DNA of 33,162 nt, from NCBI RefSeq assembly GCF_001586785.1, contig NZ_LUFH02000070.1, positions 1 through 33,162 of the forward strand, read 5' to 3'. This document shows positions 24,239-32,731 of this stretch, piece after piece; the stretch's first letter is position 1, and every line of letters starts with the position of its first letter. The position numbers and the translations under genes were made by a program. The stretch is from Sphaerospermopsis aphanizomenoides BCCUSP55. Its GTDB lineage: Bacteria > Cyanobacteriota > Cyanobacteriia > Cyanobacteriales > Nostocaceae. The notes beneath the pieces were generated by a model, which saw only the letters and a program-made list of their open reading frames with translations, made no database searches and was not told the origin of the DNA.

Positions 24239-24273
24239 AGTAATTTTAATAATCAACTTTGAGGTGAATTATT

Positions 24274-25131
24274 ATGCCAGCGAAAAAAACATTACAACCA
24301 CCCCAGACACAGGAATCTCCTGGTTTAGAATCGGAAATGAAACCAAAACCCAAAGCAGAAGATGAACAACATCGGGGGAGTGGTAAATTAAAAGATAAAA
24401 TCGCCTTAATTACTGGCGGAGATAGTGGTATTGGCCGTGCTGTAGCTATTGCATTTGCTAAAGAAGGAGCAGACGTTGCCATAGTTTACTTACAAGAACA
24501 TCAAGATGCCAACGAAACCAAAAATTTAGTTGAACAACAAGGACGCAAAGCTGTATCTATTGTTGGCGATATTACTGATGAAAAGTTTTGTCAACGAGCG
24601 GTAGAACAAACAGTAGATGAGTTTGGTAAGCTCGATATTCTTGTTAATAATGCTGCTGAACAACACCCTAAAAGTAGCATTGAAGAGATTACCCAAGAGC
24701 AGTTAGAGCGCACTTTTAAAACTAATATTTTCTCAATGTTTTTCCTCACAAAAGCAGCGATGAAGTATTTGCATGAAGGAAGTGCAATTATCAATACAAC
24801 TTCGGTGACGGCTTATAAAGGCAGTTCCCAACTATTAGATTATTCCTCTACAAAAGGTGCAATTGTTGCCTTTACTCGTTCCCTATCACAAAATTTAGTC
24901 TCCAAGGGAATTCGCGTTAATGCTGTAGCACCTGGACCAATTTGGACACCTTTAATTCCCTCCACTTTCCCAGAAGAAAAAGTAGAAAGTTTTGGCGCAC
25001 AAGTACCAATGGGTAGAGCCGGACAACCAGAAGAAGTAGCACCAAGTTTTGTATTTTTAGCCTCTGATGACTCTGCTTATATGTCTGGTCAAGTTTTACA
25101 TCCTAATGGTGGGGAAATAGTCAACGGCTGA
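24274..25131 (+). CDS. Short-chain dehydrogenase/reductase (general-stress GSP39-like)
   Basis: 285 residues with an N-terminal hydrophilic extension of about 40 residues. Then come the NAD(P)-binding motif TGGDSGIG (47-54), VNNAAEQHP with the NNA element at about 125-128, and the catalytic set Ser177, Tyr190 and Lys194 (YSSTK). The C-terminal part has VAPGPIWTPLIP and the final HPNGGEIVNG. This is the classical SDR type close to Bacillus YdaD (general stress protein 39), YhdF and E. coli YghA. The substrate is unknown. The GAGGTG before the ATG supports the start. A strong hairpin in the leader suggests transcript control. Confidence 0.9.
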   Translation: MPAKKTLQPPQTQESPGLESEMKPKPKAEDEQHRGSGKLKDKIALITGGDSGIGRAVAIAFAKEGADVAIVYLQEHQDANETKNLVEQQGRKAVSIVGDITDEKFCQRAVEQTVDEFGKLDILVNNAAEQHPKSSIEEITQEQLERTFKTNIFSMFFLTKAAMKYLHEGSAIINTTSVTAYKGSSQLLDYSSTKGAIVAFTRSLSQNLVSKGIRVNAVAPGPIWTPLIPSTFPEEKVESFGAQVPMGRAGQPEEVAPSFVFLASDDSAYMSGQVLHPNGGEIVNG

Positions 25132-25138
25132 TTTTTAT

Positions 25139-25177
25139 CAATTGATAATTGACAATTGATAATTGATAATTGACAAT
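25139..25177. repeat. AATTGATAATTGACAATTG-type heptamer repeat
   Basis: TAATTGA and CAATTGA/T units alternate at seven-base spacing after the SDR stop. This is an STRR block typical of the genome; related units recur after the next gene (25664-25688). Confidence 0.7.
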
Positions 25178-25273
25178 TTTTTGATTCCAGGTTTAAAACT
25201 TCTCTTTTTTTTCACGTCCAGGGAAGGAAGGAGAGGTAATTGTCAATTTTCCATTGTTAATTGTCCATTGTTG

Positions 25274-25346
25274 AATCACTCATCCCTAGCTACCTGACTT
25301 CTGGGAAAAGTTAGGGAGCTATATTCTGTCATTAGAGGGATGATTT
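25274..25346. other. Nested inverted repeat (cruciform or structured leader)
   Basis: Outer arms AATCACTCATCCCT (25274-25287) and AGGGATGATTT (25336-25346) enclose inner arms AGCTACCTGACTT (25288-25300) and AAGTTAGGGAGCT (25308-25320). A transcript would fold into a stem with a short bulge just ahead of the small gene at 25407. It could be a repeat element or an RNA control element. Confidence 0.5.
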
Positions 25347-25406
25347 AAGCTGCAATGATTGATAATGTATTTAGGGAATATAGTAAAATCAATAATAACT
25401 ATATCT

Positions 25407-25664
25407 ATGGTGTCACCAACAAAATTACATGGGACAGAATTAGTAGATTGTGCTAGAGCAAATGCCAAACAGGGAATTCAAATTGCTGCTTATCAATGTG
25501 GCTATGGAGACGATATTACAACATTTGCTCAAGAATTACGCCAAGCTTGTGAAACGATGAATTTAAAAGTGAAAGAACTGAATGAATTGATTACCGACCA
25601 GGATATGATATTGACAATGGGTACTGGAGAAATTATTGCTCCTGATACGGCATCGGAACTTTGA
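25407..25664 (+). CDS. Small soluble protein of unknown function
   Basis: From the ATG at 25407 the product is 85 residues (MVSPTKLHGTELVDCARAN...). An earlier in-frame ATG (25365) would add a hydrophobic MYLGNIVKSIITIS stretch, which looks less natural; neither start has a clear Shine-Dalgarno. The protein is predicted helical: an Ala/Gln-rich part (ANAKQGIQIAAYQCGYG), an acidic helical part (FAQELRQACETMNLKVKELNELI) and a short end with MGTGEIIAPDTASEL. Three cysteines are present. I recognise no domain. It follows the SDR gene by 275 bases, so it is probably a separate unit. Confidence 0.65.
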   Translation: MVSPTKLHGTELVDCARANAKQGIQIAAYQCGYGDDITTFAQELRQACETMNLKVKELNELITDQDMILTMGTGEIIAPDTASEL

Positions 25665-25688
25665 ATTGACAATTGACAATTGACAATT
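25664..25688. repeat. AATTGAC heptamer repeat
   Basis: Three exact AATTGAC copies plus AATT begin at the last base of the preceding stop codon. Same STRR family as 25139-25177. Confidence 0.85.
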
Positions 25689-25754
25689 TAATAACTTATG
25701 CCTGATGAAATTCTCAATTAATTATTTATGAGAATCTTATCAAAGGTCAACCTA

Positions 25755-27302
25755 TCAAGAAAACTTAGTTAAAAATCCCAATATTTTTTTAGTTCTTGGT
25801 GTTAGCAGTGTGCGTCGATAAGCATCCGCCGCTTTTTTAATTGCTTCGGCTTGAGTTGGGTAAGGATGAATCACACTACTAAGTTTACTCAAACCAATTT
25901 TATTGACAATGGCTGTAGTAATTTCGGAAATCATTTCTCCTGCATGACTAGCAACAATGGTTGCACCGAGAATTTCATCAGTTCCTTTTTTGTGGTGAAT
26001 CTTTAAAAATCCTGCTTCTTCACTATCTGCGATCGCACGGTCTACATTATTAAAAGCTATCTTAATTGTCGTGATTTCAATACTTAATTTTTCCGCTTCT
26101 TCTGGATACATCCCCACATGGGCAATTTCTGGGTCAGTATATGTCACCCACGGCATAACTAAACTACTTAGCTGAGAACGTCCCAAACCAAAGGGAGAAA
26201 ACAGTGTATTTTTAATTACTATTCGTGCGGCTGCATCCGCTGCATGGGTAAACTTCCAATTCATGCAGATATCACCAGCAGCATAAATATTCGGGTTAGT
26301 GGTTTGCAGATAATCATTCACCTTCACACCATGCTTTTGATCATACTCTACACCCACCGCTTCTAAATTCAAACCTTCCACATTTGGCGCACGTCCCGCA
26401 CCGACTAAAATTTCATTCACAGTCACTGAATCTCGATGTCCATTCACAGAAAAATACAGTCTTTTTCCTTCCGTCACTGTCACCACTTCTTCTAACTGAG
26501 AATTCAGCACTAAACGGATACCTTCATTAGTTAAAACCCGTTGCAAAATTTCCCCCGCTTCTCTATCTTCCTTGGGGAGAATGTGAGAACTGTTATGAAA
26601 TAGTGTCACTTCACAACCCAAACGACGGAAAGCTTGAGCTAATTCACAACCAATGGGACCACCACCAATTACCGCTAATTTTTCTGGTTTTTGAATCAAA
26701 GAAAATACACTTTCATTTGTTAAAAAACCTGCTGCTTCAATACCACGAATTTCCGGTTTTACCGCTCTTGCACCAGTAGCAATTACCGCTTTTTTAAACT
26801 TGAGAATTTGACCATCCACATCTATAGTATTATTACTGGCAAATTTTCCCGCACCTAAAAATACATCAACACCTAAATTTTTAAATCTGGCGGCGGAATC
26901 ATGATGACTAATACCTGCTCTAATTCGCCTTAACCTAGCCATAACTGTGGCAAAATCAACATTAATATTTTGGGAAATATTCACACCTAAATCTTTGGCT
27001 TTCCAAATTTCACCAACTACACGGGAAGAACGAATTAAAGATTTAGATGGAACACAACCCACATTTAAGCAATCTCCTCCCATGAGATGTTTTTCAATTA
27101 ATGCTACCTTCAAACCCAAACCTAAACCCGCAGCACCCGCAGCTACAACTAGTCCTGCTGTACCCGCACCAATGACTACCAAATCATAACAATCAGCAGG
27201 TTTGGGATTAACCCAAATTCCAGGATGAACATGAGCTACCAACCTTTGATTATACTCATCCATTGGTAGAACTGTAATTCTTTCAAATTCTAAATTAGAC
27301 AT
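25755..27302 (-). CDS. Mercuric-reductase-like FAD/NAD(P) disulfide oxidoreductase
   Basis: From the ATG at 27302 (GAGGT eight bases upstream) the product is 515 residues. After an N-terminal extension of about 38 residues the FAD motif GAGTAG is at 45-50. The redox-active GGDCLNVGCVPSKSL gives Cys78 and Cys83, the NAD(P) motif is AVIGGGPIGCELA, and the dimer-interface segment HPYPTQAEAIKKA lies near the C-terminus. This is the lipoamide-dehydrogenase/mercuric-reductase class. The vicinal Cys pair that MerA has at its C-terminus is missing (the end is RTKKILGFLTKFS), and no HMA domain is present. True Hg(II) reduction is therefore unlikely. The two TVP38 genes lie 268 bases upstream on the same strand, and such flavoproteins are often linked or fused to TVP38 proteins. 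Confidence 0.87.
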   Translation of the reverse strand: MSNLEFERITVLPMDEYNQRLVAHVHPGIWVNPKPADCYDLVVIGAGTAGLVVAAGAAGLGLGLKVALIEKHLMGGDCLNVGCVPSKSLIRSSRVVGEIWKAKDLGVNISQNINVDFATVMARLRRIRAGISHHDSAARFKNLGVDVFLGAGKFASNNTIDVDGQILKFKKAVIATGARAVKPEIRGIEAAGFLTNESVFSLIQKPEKLAVIGGGPIGCELAQAFRRLGCEVTLFHNSSHILPKEDREAGEILQRVLTNEGIRLVLNSQLEEVVTVTEGKRLYFSVNGHRDSVTVNEILVGAGRAPNVEGLNLEAVGVEYDQKHGVKVNDYLQTTNPNIYAAGDICMNWKFTHAADAAARIVIKNTLFSPFGLGRSQLSSLVMPWVTYTDPEIAHVGMYPEEAEKLSIEITTIKIAFNNVDRAIADSEEAGFLKIHHKKGTDEILGATIVASHAGEMISEITTAIVNKIGLSKLSSVIHPYPTQAEAIKKAADAYRRTLLTPRTKKILGFLTKFS

Positions 27303-27377
27303 TAATAGTACCTCTAAAGGTGTAGTATAAATTATCTTGTAATCATAGCATTTCCTAGTCTGGTGAAGCACAAAATC

Positions 27378-27407
27378 ATCTGCGTTTATCTGCGTCCATC
27401 TGCGTTT
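27378..27407. repeat. Ten-base repeat (ATCTGCGTTT x3)
   Basis: ATCTGCGTTT, ATCTGCGTCC and ATCTGCGTTT run in tandem. Same unit as at 11459-11488. It lies upstream of the flavoprotein gene. Confidence 0.85.
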
Positions 27408-27540
27408 AATTATTAAAGCTTGTACCTCATGTGAATGGTAATTGCTATCTAGTTTTAACTTAATCCGGTGTTGTATTTACAATACATATACCCAGAAGCA
27501 GATTGTGTAAGTTGTGTATTTAACATTTTAAAAAAAATTA

Positions 27541-27568
27541 TCAATTATCAATTATCAATTATCAATTA
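27541..27568. repeat. Heptamer repeat (TCAATTA x4)
   Basis: Four exact TCAATTA copies end two bases before the stop codon of the TVP38 gene at 27571. Confidence 0.9.
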
Positions 27569-27570
27569 TT

Positions 27571-28332
27571 TCATGATACTTCTTCCTCTAAAGCTTGCTT
27601 GGCAATGCGAGTTACATAAATGGTCACAACGACTGTCAACAAAAAACCAACAATTCTCATCATCCATGTTAGAGTCGGATCTGTAGGTTGAGATTCAGTA
27701 CCAATTAGGGCTAAATTTCCTGCTAAAGAACCTATGTAAACATACATAATTGTACCGGGAATCATGCCCACTGAACCAATAAAATAATCTTGTAGAGAAA
27801 CACCTGTAATTCCCAAAGCATAGTTTAATAAATTGAAAGGAAATATAGGAGACAGTCGCGTTAATAAGACAATTTTTAATCCTGCTTTTCCTACAGCTTT
27901 ATCAATAGCCGCAAATTTTTTGTTACCTGCAATTTTCTCAGCAACCCAGCTTCTTGCTAAATAACGTCCCACTAAAAATGCTGCTGTAGCACCGAGAGTT
28001 GCACCTATGAATACATACAGAGAACCCCAACCTACACCAAATATAACACCAGAACCTAAAGTTAAAATCGATCCTGGTAAAAATACCACAGTAGCGATTA
28101 TATAAATAGCAATAAAGGCTATTGCTCCTATAGAACCTAAACTATCAATCCACTGTAAAGCATTTCTGAAAATACTTTGAAAATTGAAAGAGGATGTATT
28201 GAAAGACGGCTGTGCTAAAGCCAAGTCTGTGTGTAATAAACAAACCATGAGTAATGCAGAAGTAATTAAAGCTGTTAATTTCATAAATTTATAGAAGCTG
28301 TTATTTAGATGAATTCTAGGTTTAATATTCAT
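27571..28332 (-). CDS. TVP38/TMEM64 family (VTT-domain) membrane protein, copy A
   Basis: A 253-residue membrane protein. An N-terminal hydrophobic segment (MKLTALITSALLMVCLLHTD, starting at about residue 17) precedes the VTT/DedA-like core: a helix near LGSIGAIAFIAIYIIATVVF, then GSILTLGSGVIFGVGWGSL, AAFLVGRYLARSWV, LLTRLSPIFPFNLLNYALG and GSVGMIPGTIMYVYIGSLAG. These are the conserved TVP38 motifs, including the Arg/Pro of R-L-S-P-x-F-P-F. Members probably scramble or transport lipids or ions; in this family the substrate is unproven. It is 49 bases downstream of the second copy and probably in one operon with it and the glycosyltransferase. A shorter start at Met17 is possible. Confidence 0.9.
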   Translation of the reverse strand: MNIKPRIHLNNSFYKFMKLTALITSALLMVCLLHTDLALAQPSFNTSSFNFQSIFRNALQWIDSLGSIGAIAFIAIYIIATVVFLPGSILTLGSGVIFGVGWGSLYVFIGATLGATAAFLVGRYLARSWVAEKIAGNKKFAAIDKAVGKAGLKIVLLTRLSPIFPFNLLNYALGITGVSLQDYFIGSVGMIPGTIMYVYIGSLAGNLALIGTESQPTDPTLTWMMRIVGFLLTVVVTIYVTRIAKQALEEEVS

Positions 28333-28381
28333 GACTGGTGAAAATGAAAAAAATCAGATTGACTTGTACAAAAAAGAATAA

Positions 28382-29128
28382 CTATATACTTTTATTCAGA
28401 ACTTGGCGAGCAATTTTAGTAATATAAAAAGTCACAGCAATTGTAGATATTAGACCAACTCCTTGCATCACCCATTGCCAAATTTGCGTTTCTGGACTAG
28501 TTAGTTGATGAGATGTGTTAATCATAGCTACATTACTAACTAAAGAACCCATATATACGTACATGACAGTACCAGGAATAATGCCAATAGAACCTAATAT
28601 ATAGTCTTTGAGGCTAACTTGTGTGACTCCAAAAGCATAATTTAATAAATTGAAGGGAAATATGGGAGAAAGACGAGTCAATAAAACAATTTTCCATCCT
28701 TCTTTAGCAACGGCCTGATTAATAGCCTGAAATTTAGGATGTTTCTCAAGCTGTTGACAAACCCAATCACGAGAAAAGTAACGTCCAACAATAAAAGCTA
28801 AAATTGCTCCCGTAGTGGCAGCAATTAATACATATACAGAACCCCAAAATAAACCAAATAAGCAACCACCTTTTAAGGTTAATACAGAACCAGGAATAAA
28901 TAGTAAAGTTGCCAAATTGTAAATCAGAATAAATGCAATTGGTCCCCAAATACCTAGGCTTTGCACCCAAATAACTGAGATTTGCAGCAGTTCTTGTAGG
29001 TTAATGATTTTGCTGACAATTATCAAAGTTGCAACTAAACAGCCAATCATTAATAGTTTAAATTTGCTATTAAATCGGTATTTGTGCTTCGGCATTATGG
29101 GAATAACCTGATTTTCACCAATTACCAC
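28382..29128 (-). CDS. TVP38/TMEM64 family (VTT-domain) membrane protein, copy B
   Basis: A 248-residue paralogue of copy A. Long stretches are almost the same, for example RLSPIFPFNLLNYA followed by GVTQVSLKDYILGSIGIIPG. Other matches are GSVLTLKGGCLFGLFWGSV, AFIVGRYFSRDWV and YVYMGSLVSN. The N-terminus has one further hydrophobic helix. The start chosen here is a GTG; the ATG at 29095 (MPKHKYRFNSK...) would shorten it by eleven residues and is equally possible. It begins 33 bases after the glycosyltransferase stop, indicating one transcript. The tandem pair most likely arose by duplication and may work as a heteromer. Confidence 0.88.
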   Translation of the reverse strand: MVIGENQVIPIMPKHKYRFNSKFKLLMIGCLVATLIIVSKIINLQELLQISVIWVQSLGIWGPIAFILIYNLATLLFIPGSVLTLKGGCLFGLFWGSVYVLIAATTGAILAFIVGRYFSRDWVCQQLEKHPKFQAINQAVAKEGWKIVLLTRLSPIFPFNLLNYAFGVTQVSLKDYILGSIGIIPGTVMYVYMGSLVSNVAMINTSHQLTSPETQIWQWVMQGVGLISTIAVTFYITKIARQVLNKSI

Positions 29129-29161
29129 ACTCCACGATACGCTAATTAAATGAGAACTGGC

Positions 29162-29872
29162 TTAAATCCTCCTAAATTTTTCTCGACGATACCAACTGCG
29201 AATTCGTTCTGGTGACACACCGAGTAAGTAGGCAAGAATTATGATTTGGTTAAGCAAGGTAGTGATGAAAATTCCTTTTTTTAACCATCTGCGTGGTGAA
29301 GTGATCACAGGTACTTTAAGCAGTGTAATTTTTCCCAGAAGTTTTAACCGTTGGATGAGTTCAAAGTCTTCCATAATGGGTAGTTCTGGAAAATTACCGA
29401 TGTCATTAAATGTTTGTTTAGTTAAAAAAATAGCTTGGTCGCCGTAGGGTAATTGATAAAAGTGCGATCGCCATTTTACTCCCCACTCTACCAATCGCAA
29501 ACCCCATGACGGTGAATCTATCTGCAATGCAAAAGCACCAGCTACAGTTCCTGGTTTTTGTAATGCTGTGCGAATCATAGTATCAAAATTAGTGGGTAAG
29601 CGGGTATCAGCATGGAGAAACAACAAAATTTCCCCACTTGCCACTGATGCACCTATATTCATTTGTACAGCGCGACCAGGAGGAGAAGAAAGAACTTTGA
29701 CATCTAATGCTTGGGCGATCGCTGGTGTATCATCTGTTGAACCACCATCAACAACTATGATTTCAACATTTGTACTGGGTTGAGTGCTGGTAATTGCTGC
29801 TTCAATGTTATTTGCTTCATTGAGAGTAGGAATAATAATGGAAATTTTGGCATGATCCCAAGATGAAAGCAT
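29162..29872 (-). CDS. Family 2 glycosyltransferase of TIGR04283 (arsenosugar/selenodomain-associated) type
   Basis: A 236-residue GT-A glycosyltransferase. The start ISIIIPTLNEANNIEAAI, the nucleotide-binding VVDGGSTDDTP (about 39-49), LSSPPGRAVQMNIGA (about 60-74), the DxD-like FLHADTRLP (about 84-92) and MEDFELIQRLK with GRITLL-type end are the TIGR04283 hallmarks. The C-terminus holds a hydrophobic segment (FITTLLNQIIILAYLLG). Members of this group occur with arsenosugar or rSAM/selenodomain genes. Here the neighbours are two TVP38 proteins and a flavoprotein, so a role in modification or export of a small metabolite is possible. The first gene of the probable operon. Confidence 0.85.
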   Translation of the reverse strand: MLSSWDHAKISIIIPTLNEANNIEAAITSTQPSTNVEIIVVDGGSTDDTPAIAQALDVKVLSSPPGRAVQMNIGASVASGEILLFLHADTRLPTNFDTMIRTALQKPGTVAGAFALQIDSPSWGLRLVEWGVKWRSHFYQLPYGDQAIFLTKQTFNDIGNFPELPIMEDFELIQRLKLLGKITLLKVPVITSPRRWLKKGIFITTLLNQIIILAYLLGVSPERIRSWYRREKFRRI

Positions 29873-30317
29873 AATTAGGAAAAAAGAACCAGTGATTACA
29901 GGTAATGAGCGACATCATATATAGCAGACTTTACAAGTCAAGAGTGAAAGCTGCTTGATGCTTCAAGTATTTCTCCATTCCCTGTTTGTTTGCCAAATTG
30001 CTCAGTATTTTTGCTTATATACTGACTGAAGTAGACCTCCGGAAGTGCTGCAAAAGGTAGAAGCTATAATTAGACTCTACAGTTCCAAATCTTACAAAGC
30101 TTTGTCAGTCAAACTTTCAGAAGCATTGTCACCAGATCAGACCTTACTTCCCAACAGCCTTTACATAAAATTTATATTTGTCATATTTTTATCAAGACCA
30201 AGTAAAAATACTATTGGTACTCTTGCACTTCCTCAATATACGTAGAATAGTTAATTCAGAGAAAAATATAAACAATCAAATATTAACTCCCTTAACCATC
30301 CAGGGTAATCACACAAA
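29873..30317. other. Non-coding region between glycosyltransferase and PEP-CTERM genes
   Basis: A 445-base divergent upstream region with AT-rich stretches. I found no hairpin pair, tRNA or convincing gene. An open frame at 30045-30245 has a GTG start without ribosome site and looks accidental. Confidence 0.5.
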
Positions 30318-31064
30318 ATGAAAAACAAATTCTCAGCTTTAATAGCTTCTGCGGCGATCGCACTTGGCGGCTTTGGATTAGCCATGACTCCAACCTCAGC
30401 CCAAGCAGCATCTTTAACAACTTACTCCTTAAATACCAATAATGATTATGATGCTAATGCTGATTGGTATGATGTTGGTTTTACAGTTAATGGTAATGGT
30501 ACAGTAACTTTTAGGATTGATAACAATACTTCCACTAATCCTACTAACAGCACTTTCATATCCAAGGTTTATTTTGGAACTGACACTGGATTCTCTGACT
30601 ATTTTCTCGAAGGAAATACAACTTCCTCTATAGTTGGTTCTCCTAACACTAATTATAAGTTTGAGTGGGATCCAGCAGGACAAAACAATATAAATAACTC
30701 TGCTGGATGGGGGGTTGAAGTTCTTGCTGACAATAAAAATGGAAGTGCAAATAGTGTAATTAACCCGGGAGAATTCTTAGAAGTAACCTTTACTTTGAAA
30801 GATGCAAGCACTACAGAACAACAGTTGATAGACGCTTTCTTAGCTGACCCTCAAGAATTGGGTGTTGCTTTCCACGTCCAAAGCATTGATAATCCTGCGA
30901 CTACAGCTACTGAAGGTTATAGTGAATGGTATCAAGCATTGCCTGGACAAACTCCACCCCCACCACAAGCAAGAGTACCCGAACCCGCTTCCTTGTTTGG
31001 TCTAGGTTTAGTAGCTACTGGTATGGTAATGGCTCGTCGTCGTCGCAATTTTGCTAACAACTAA
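30318..31064 (+). CDS. PEP-CTERM sorting-domain exported protein
   Basis: A 248-residue secreted protein. A signal peptide covers residues 1-31 (MKNKFSALIASAAIALGG...SAQA). The mature middle part is rich in Asn, Thr and Asp, with beta-type segments (WYDVGFTVNGNGTVTFRID, NPGEFLEVTFTLKD) as in extracellular choice-of-anchor domains. A Pro stretch (GQTPPPPQARVPEP) leads to the C-terminal sorting signal VPEPASLFGLGLVATGMVMARRRR: the PEP motif, a membrane helix and an Arg cluster. Exosortase cleaves this signal and the protein goes to the cell surface or exopolysaccharide. The exosortase gene is not in the window. A terminator follows at 31131-31169. Confidence 0.9.
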   Translation: MKNKFSALIASAAIALGGFGLAMTPTSAQAASLTTYSLNTNNDYDANADWYDVGFTVNGNGTVTFRIDNNTSTNPTNSTFISKVYFGTDTGFSDYFLEGNTTSSIVGSPNTNYKFEWDPAGQNNINNSAGWGVEVLADNKNGSANSVINPGEFLEVTFTLKDASTTEQQLIDAFLADPQELGVAFHVQSIDNPATTATEGYSEWYQALPGQTPPPPQARVPEPASLFGLGLVATGMVMARRRRNFANN

Positions 31065-31130
31065 TAGTTAATAAAGCTTTGCAGCTTGCACACAAAATTG
31101 TTAAACATTGTAGTCGAATAATAATGATCA

Positions 31131-31169
31131 GGCCGCCGTGGGATAATACCTGTAGCGGCTTATTTTTTT
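31131..31169 (+). terminator. Rho-independent terminator of the PEP-CTERM gene
   Basis: GGCCGC (31131-31136) pairs with GCGGCT (31155-31160), with a short central bulge region, and is followed by TATTTTTTT (31161-31169). It lies 67 bases after the stop codon. Confidence 0.75.
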
Positions 31170-31186
31170 ACCCCTCTTCAAACCCA

Positions 31187-31338
31187 CCCGGAAATCAATT
31201 TCTGGGCTAATAGTTCAAGTGCGTTTTAACGCACTCTGATTATGATCAGCTCACAATTTATTTTGAAAATAGAATAAATACAGGTTAAATAGTCGGTTTG
31301 AACCGACTTTAGCTTTTAGACAGGGAATTGATTCCCTG
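31187..31338. repeat. Compound palindrome of four hairpins (MITE-like)
   Basis: Four small palindromes occur: CCCGGAAATCAATTTCTGGG (31187-31206), AGTGCGTTTTAACGCACT (31218-31235), AGTCGGTTTGAACCGACT (31291-31308) and CAGGGAATTGATTCCCTG (31321-31338). The first pair is an imperfect inverted copy of the second pair, so the whole block is one large inverted repeat with smaller hairpins inside each arm. It lies 80 bases before dapL. Confidence 0.75.
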
Positions 31339-31417
31339 GCTTCTGGGATATCAATTGTTTTAACAACATCATTTATTTAGCAGTAAGCTATTTTAGTGCG
31401 TTTCTTCAAAATCTACA

Positions 31418-32653
31418 ATGGCTACTGTTAACGACAACTACCTAAAACTAAAAGCTGGTTATTTATTTCCCGAAATTGCGAGACGGGTAAATGCTTTCGC
31501 GCAAGCTAACCCCGATGCAAAAATCATCCGTTTGGGTATTGGTGATGTTACCGAACCCTTGCCAGAAGCTTGCCGCAGTGCGATGATTAAAGCAGTGGAA
31601 GATATGGGCGATCGCTCATCCTTCAAAGGTTACGGTCCAGAACAAGGTTATGCTTGGTTACGGGAAAAAATCGCTGCACAAGATTTCCAAGCACGAGGCG
31701 CAGCTATAGAAGCCGATGAAATCTTCATTTCCGACGGTTCTAAGTGCGATACAGGCAACATTTTAGAGATTTTTGGCAAAAATAACAAAATCGCCGTTAC
31801 TGACCCCGTATATCCCGTTTACGTCGATACTAACGTCATGGCGGGTAACACTGGAGATGCTAACGAAAAAGGCGAATATGCAGGTTTAGTTTATCTCCCT
31901 GTCACCGCAGAGAACAACTTCACCGCAGAAATACCCAAGGAAAAAGTAGACTTAATTTATCTCTGCTTTCCCAACAACCCCACCGGTGCGACTGCAACCA
32001 AGGAACATTTACAAGAGTGGGTAAACTACGCAAAAGCTAACGGTTCAATTATTTTCTTTGACGCTGCTTACGAAGCATTCATTACCGATCCCAGCCTTCC
32101 CCATTCTATCTATGAAATCGAAGGTGCGAGAGATTGTGCGATCGAATTTCGTTCTTTCTCCAAAAACGCAGGTTTCACTGGAACTCGTTGCGCGTTAACC
32201 GTCGTTCCCAAAAACCTCACCGCCAAAGCCGCAGATGGTTCTGATGTAGAACTGTGGAAATTATGGAATCGTCGTCAGTCTACCAAATTTAACGGTGTTT
32301 CTTACATTGTCCAAAAAGGTGCGGAAGCGGTTTATTCTGAGGAAGGACAAGCGCAAATTAAAGCTTTGGTAAGTTTTTATTTAGAAAACGCCAAAATTAT
32401 CCGTCAACAACTCACCAATGCAGGTTTACAGGTTTACGGTGGGGTGAATGCGCCTTACGTATGGGTGAAAACTCCTAATAATTTAACCAGTTGGGAATTT
32501 TTTGATAAGTTGCTGCAAACCGTGAATGTTGTGGGAACTCCTGGTTCTGGTTTTGGTGCTGCGGGTGAAGGTTATTTCCGTATTTCTGCGTTTAACAGTC
32601 GGGAAAATGTGGAAGAAGCAATGAAGCGGATCACTGAGAAGTTTAAGGTTTAG
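31418..32653 (+). CDS. dapL: LL-diaminopimelate aminotransferase
   Basis: A 411-residue class I/II PLP aminotransferase. It begins [20 protein letters not shown], and the [20 protein letters not shown] and [19 protein letters not shown] segments are typical of Dap[24 protein letters not shown] and the PLP-lysine motif [14 protein letters not shown] (Lys249) follow, with a C-terminal [16 protein letters not shown]. DapL converts tetrahydrodipicolinate directly to LL-diaminopimelate using glutamate, a shortcut for lysine and peptidoglycan synthesis found in cyanobacteria, plants and chlamydiae. Length is normal. It is preceded by the compound palindrome at 31187-31338. Codon use is more biased to C/G than in the neighbouring ATPase, in keeping with a well-expressed housekeeping gene. 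Confidence 0.96.
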   Translation: MATVNDNYLKLKAGYLFPEIARRVNAFAQANPDAKIIRLGIGDVTEPLPEACRSAMIKAVEDMGDRSSFKGYGPEQGYAWLREKIAAQDFQARGAAIEADEIFISDGSKCDTGNILEIFGKNNKIAVTDPVYPVYVDTNVMAGNTGDANEKGEYAGLVYLPVTAENNFTAEIPKEKVDLIYLCFPNNPTGATATKEHLQEWVNYAKANGSIIFFDAAYEAFITDPSLPHSIYEIEGARDCAIEFRSFSKNAGFTGTRCALTVVPKNLTAKAADGSDVELWKLWNRRQSTKFNGVSYIVQKGAEAVYSEEGQAQIKALVSFYLENAKIIRQQLTNAGLQVYGGVNAPYVWVKTPNNLTSWEFFDKLLQTVNVVGTPGSGFGAAGEGYFRISAFNSRENVEEAMKRITEKFKV

Positions 32654-32731
32654 TCTGTTGTGGTGGGCGATGCCCACCTGACTTTTTGTTAGACTTGAGC
32701 TATGAGTATGTTAGTTGAGAGGTGAATTTAT

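Larger units (their letters stand above)
23632..24273. other. Non-coding region with MITE and hairpin
   Basis: This 642-base gap lies between two divergent genes. It holds a palindromic MITE-like unit (23803-23894), AT-rich DNA without a supported gene, and the strong hairpin at 24195-24238 just ahead of the SDR gene. Both promoters must be here. Confidence 0.6.

Noticed and set aside
25755-27302. True mercuric reductase MerA
   Set aside because: The C-terminal vicinal Cys pair and the HMA domain are missing and no mer genes are near.
30045-30245. 66-codon open frame before the PEP-CTERM gene
   Set aside because: GTG start without ribosome site, no domain-like composition and no context; kept as non-coding.
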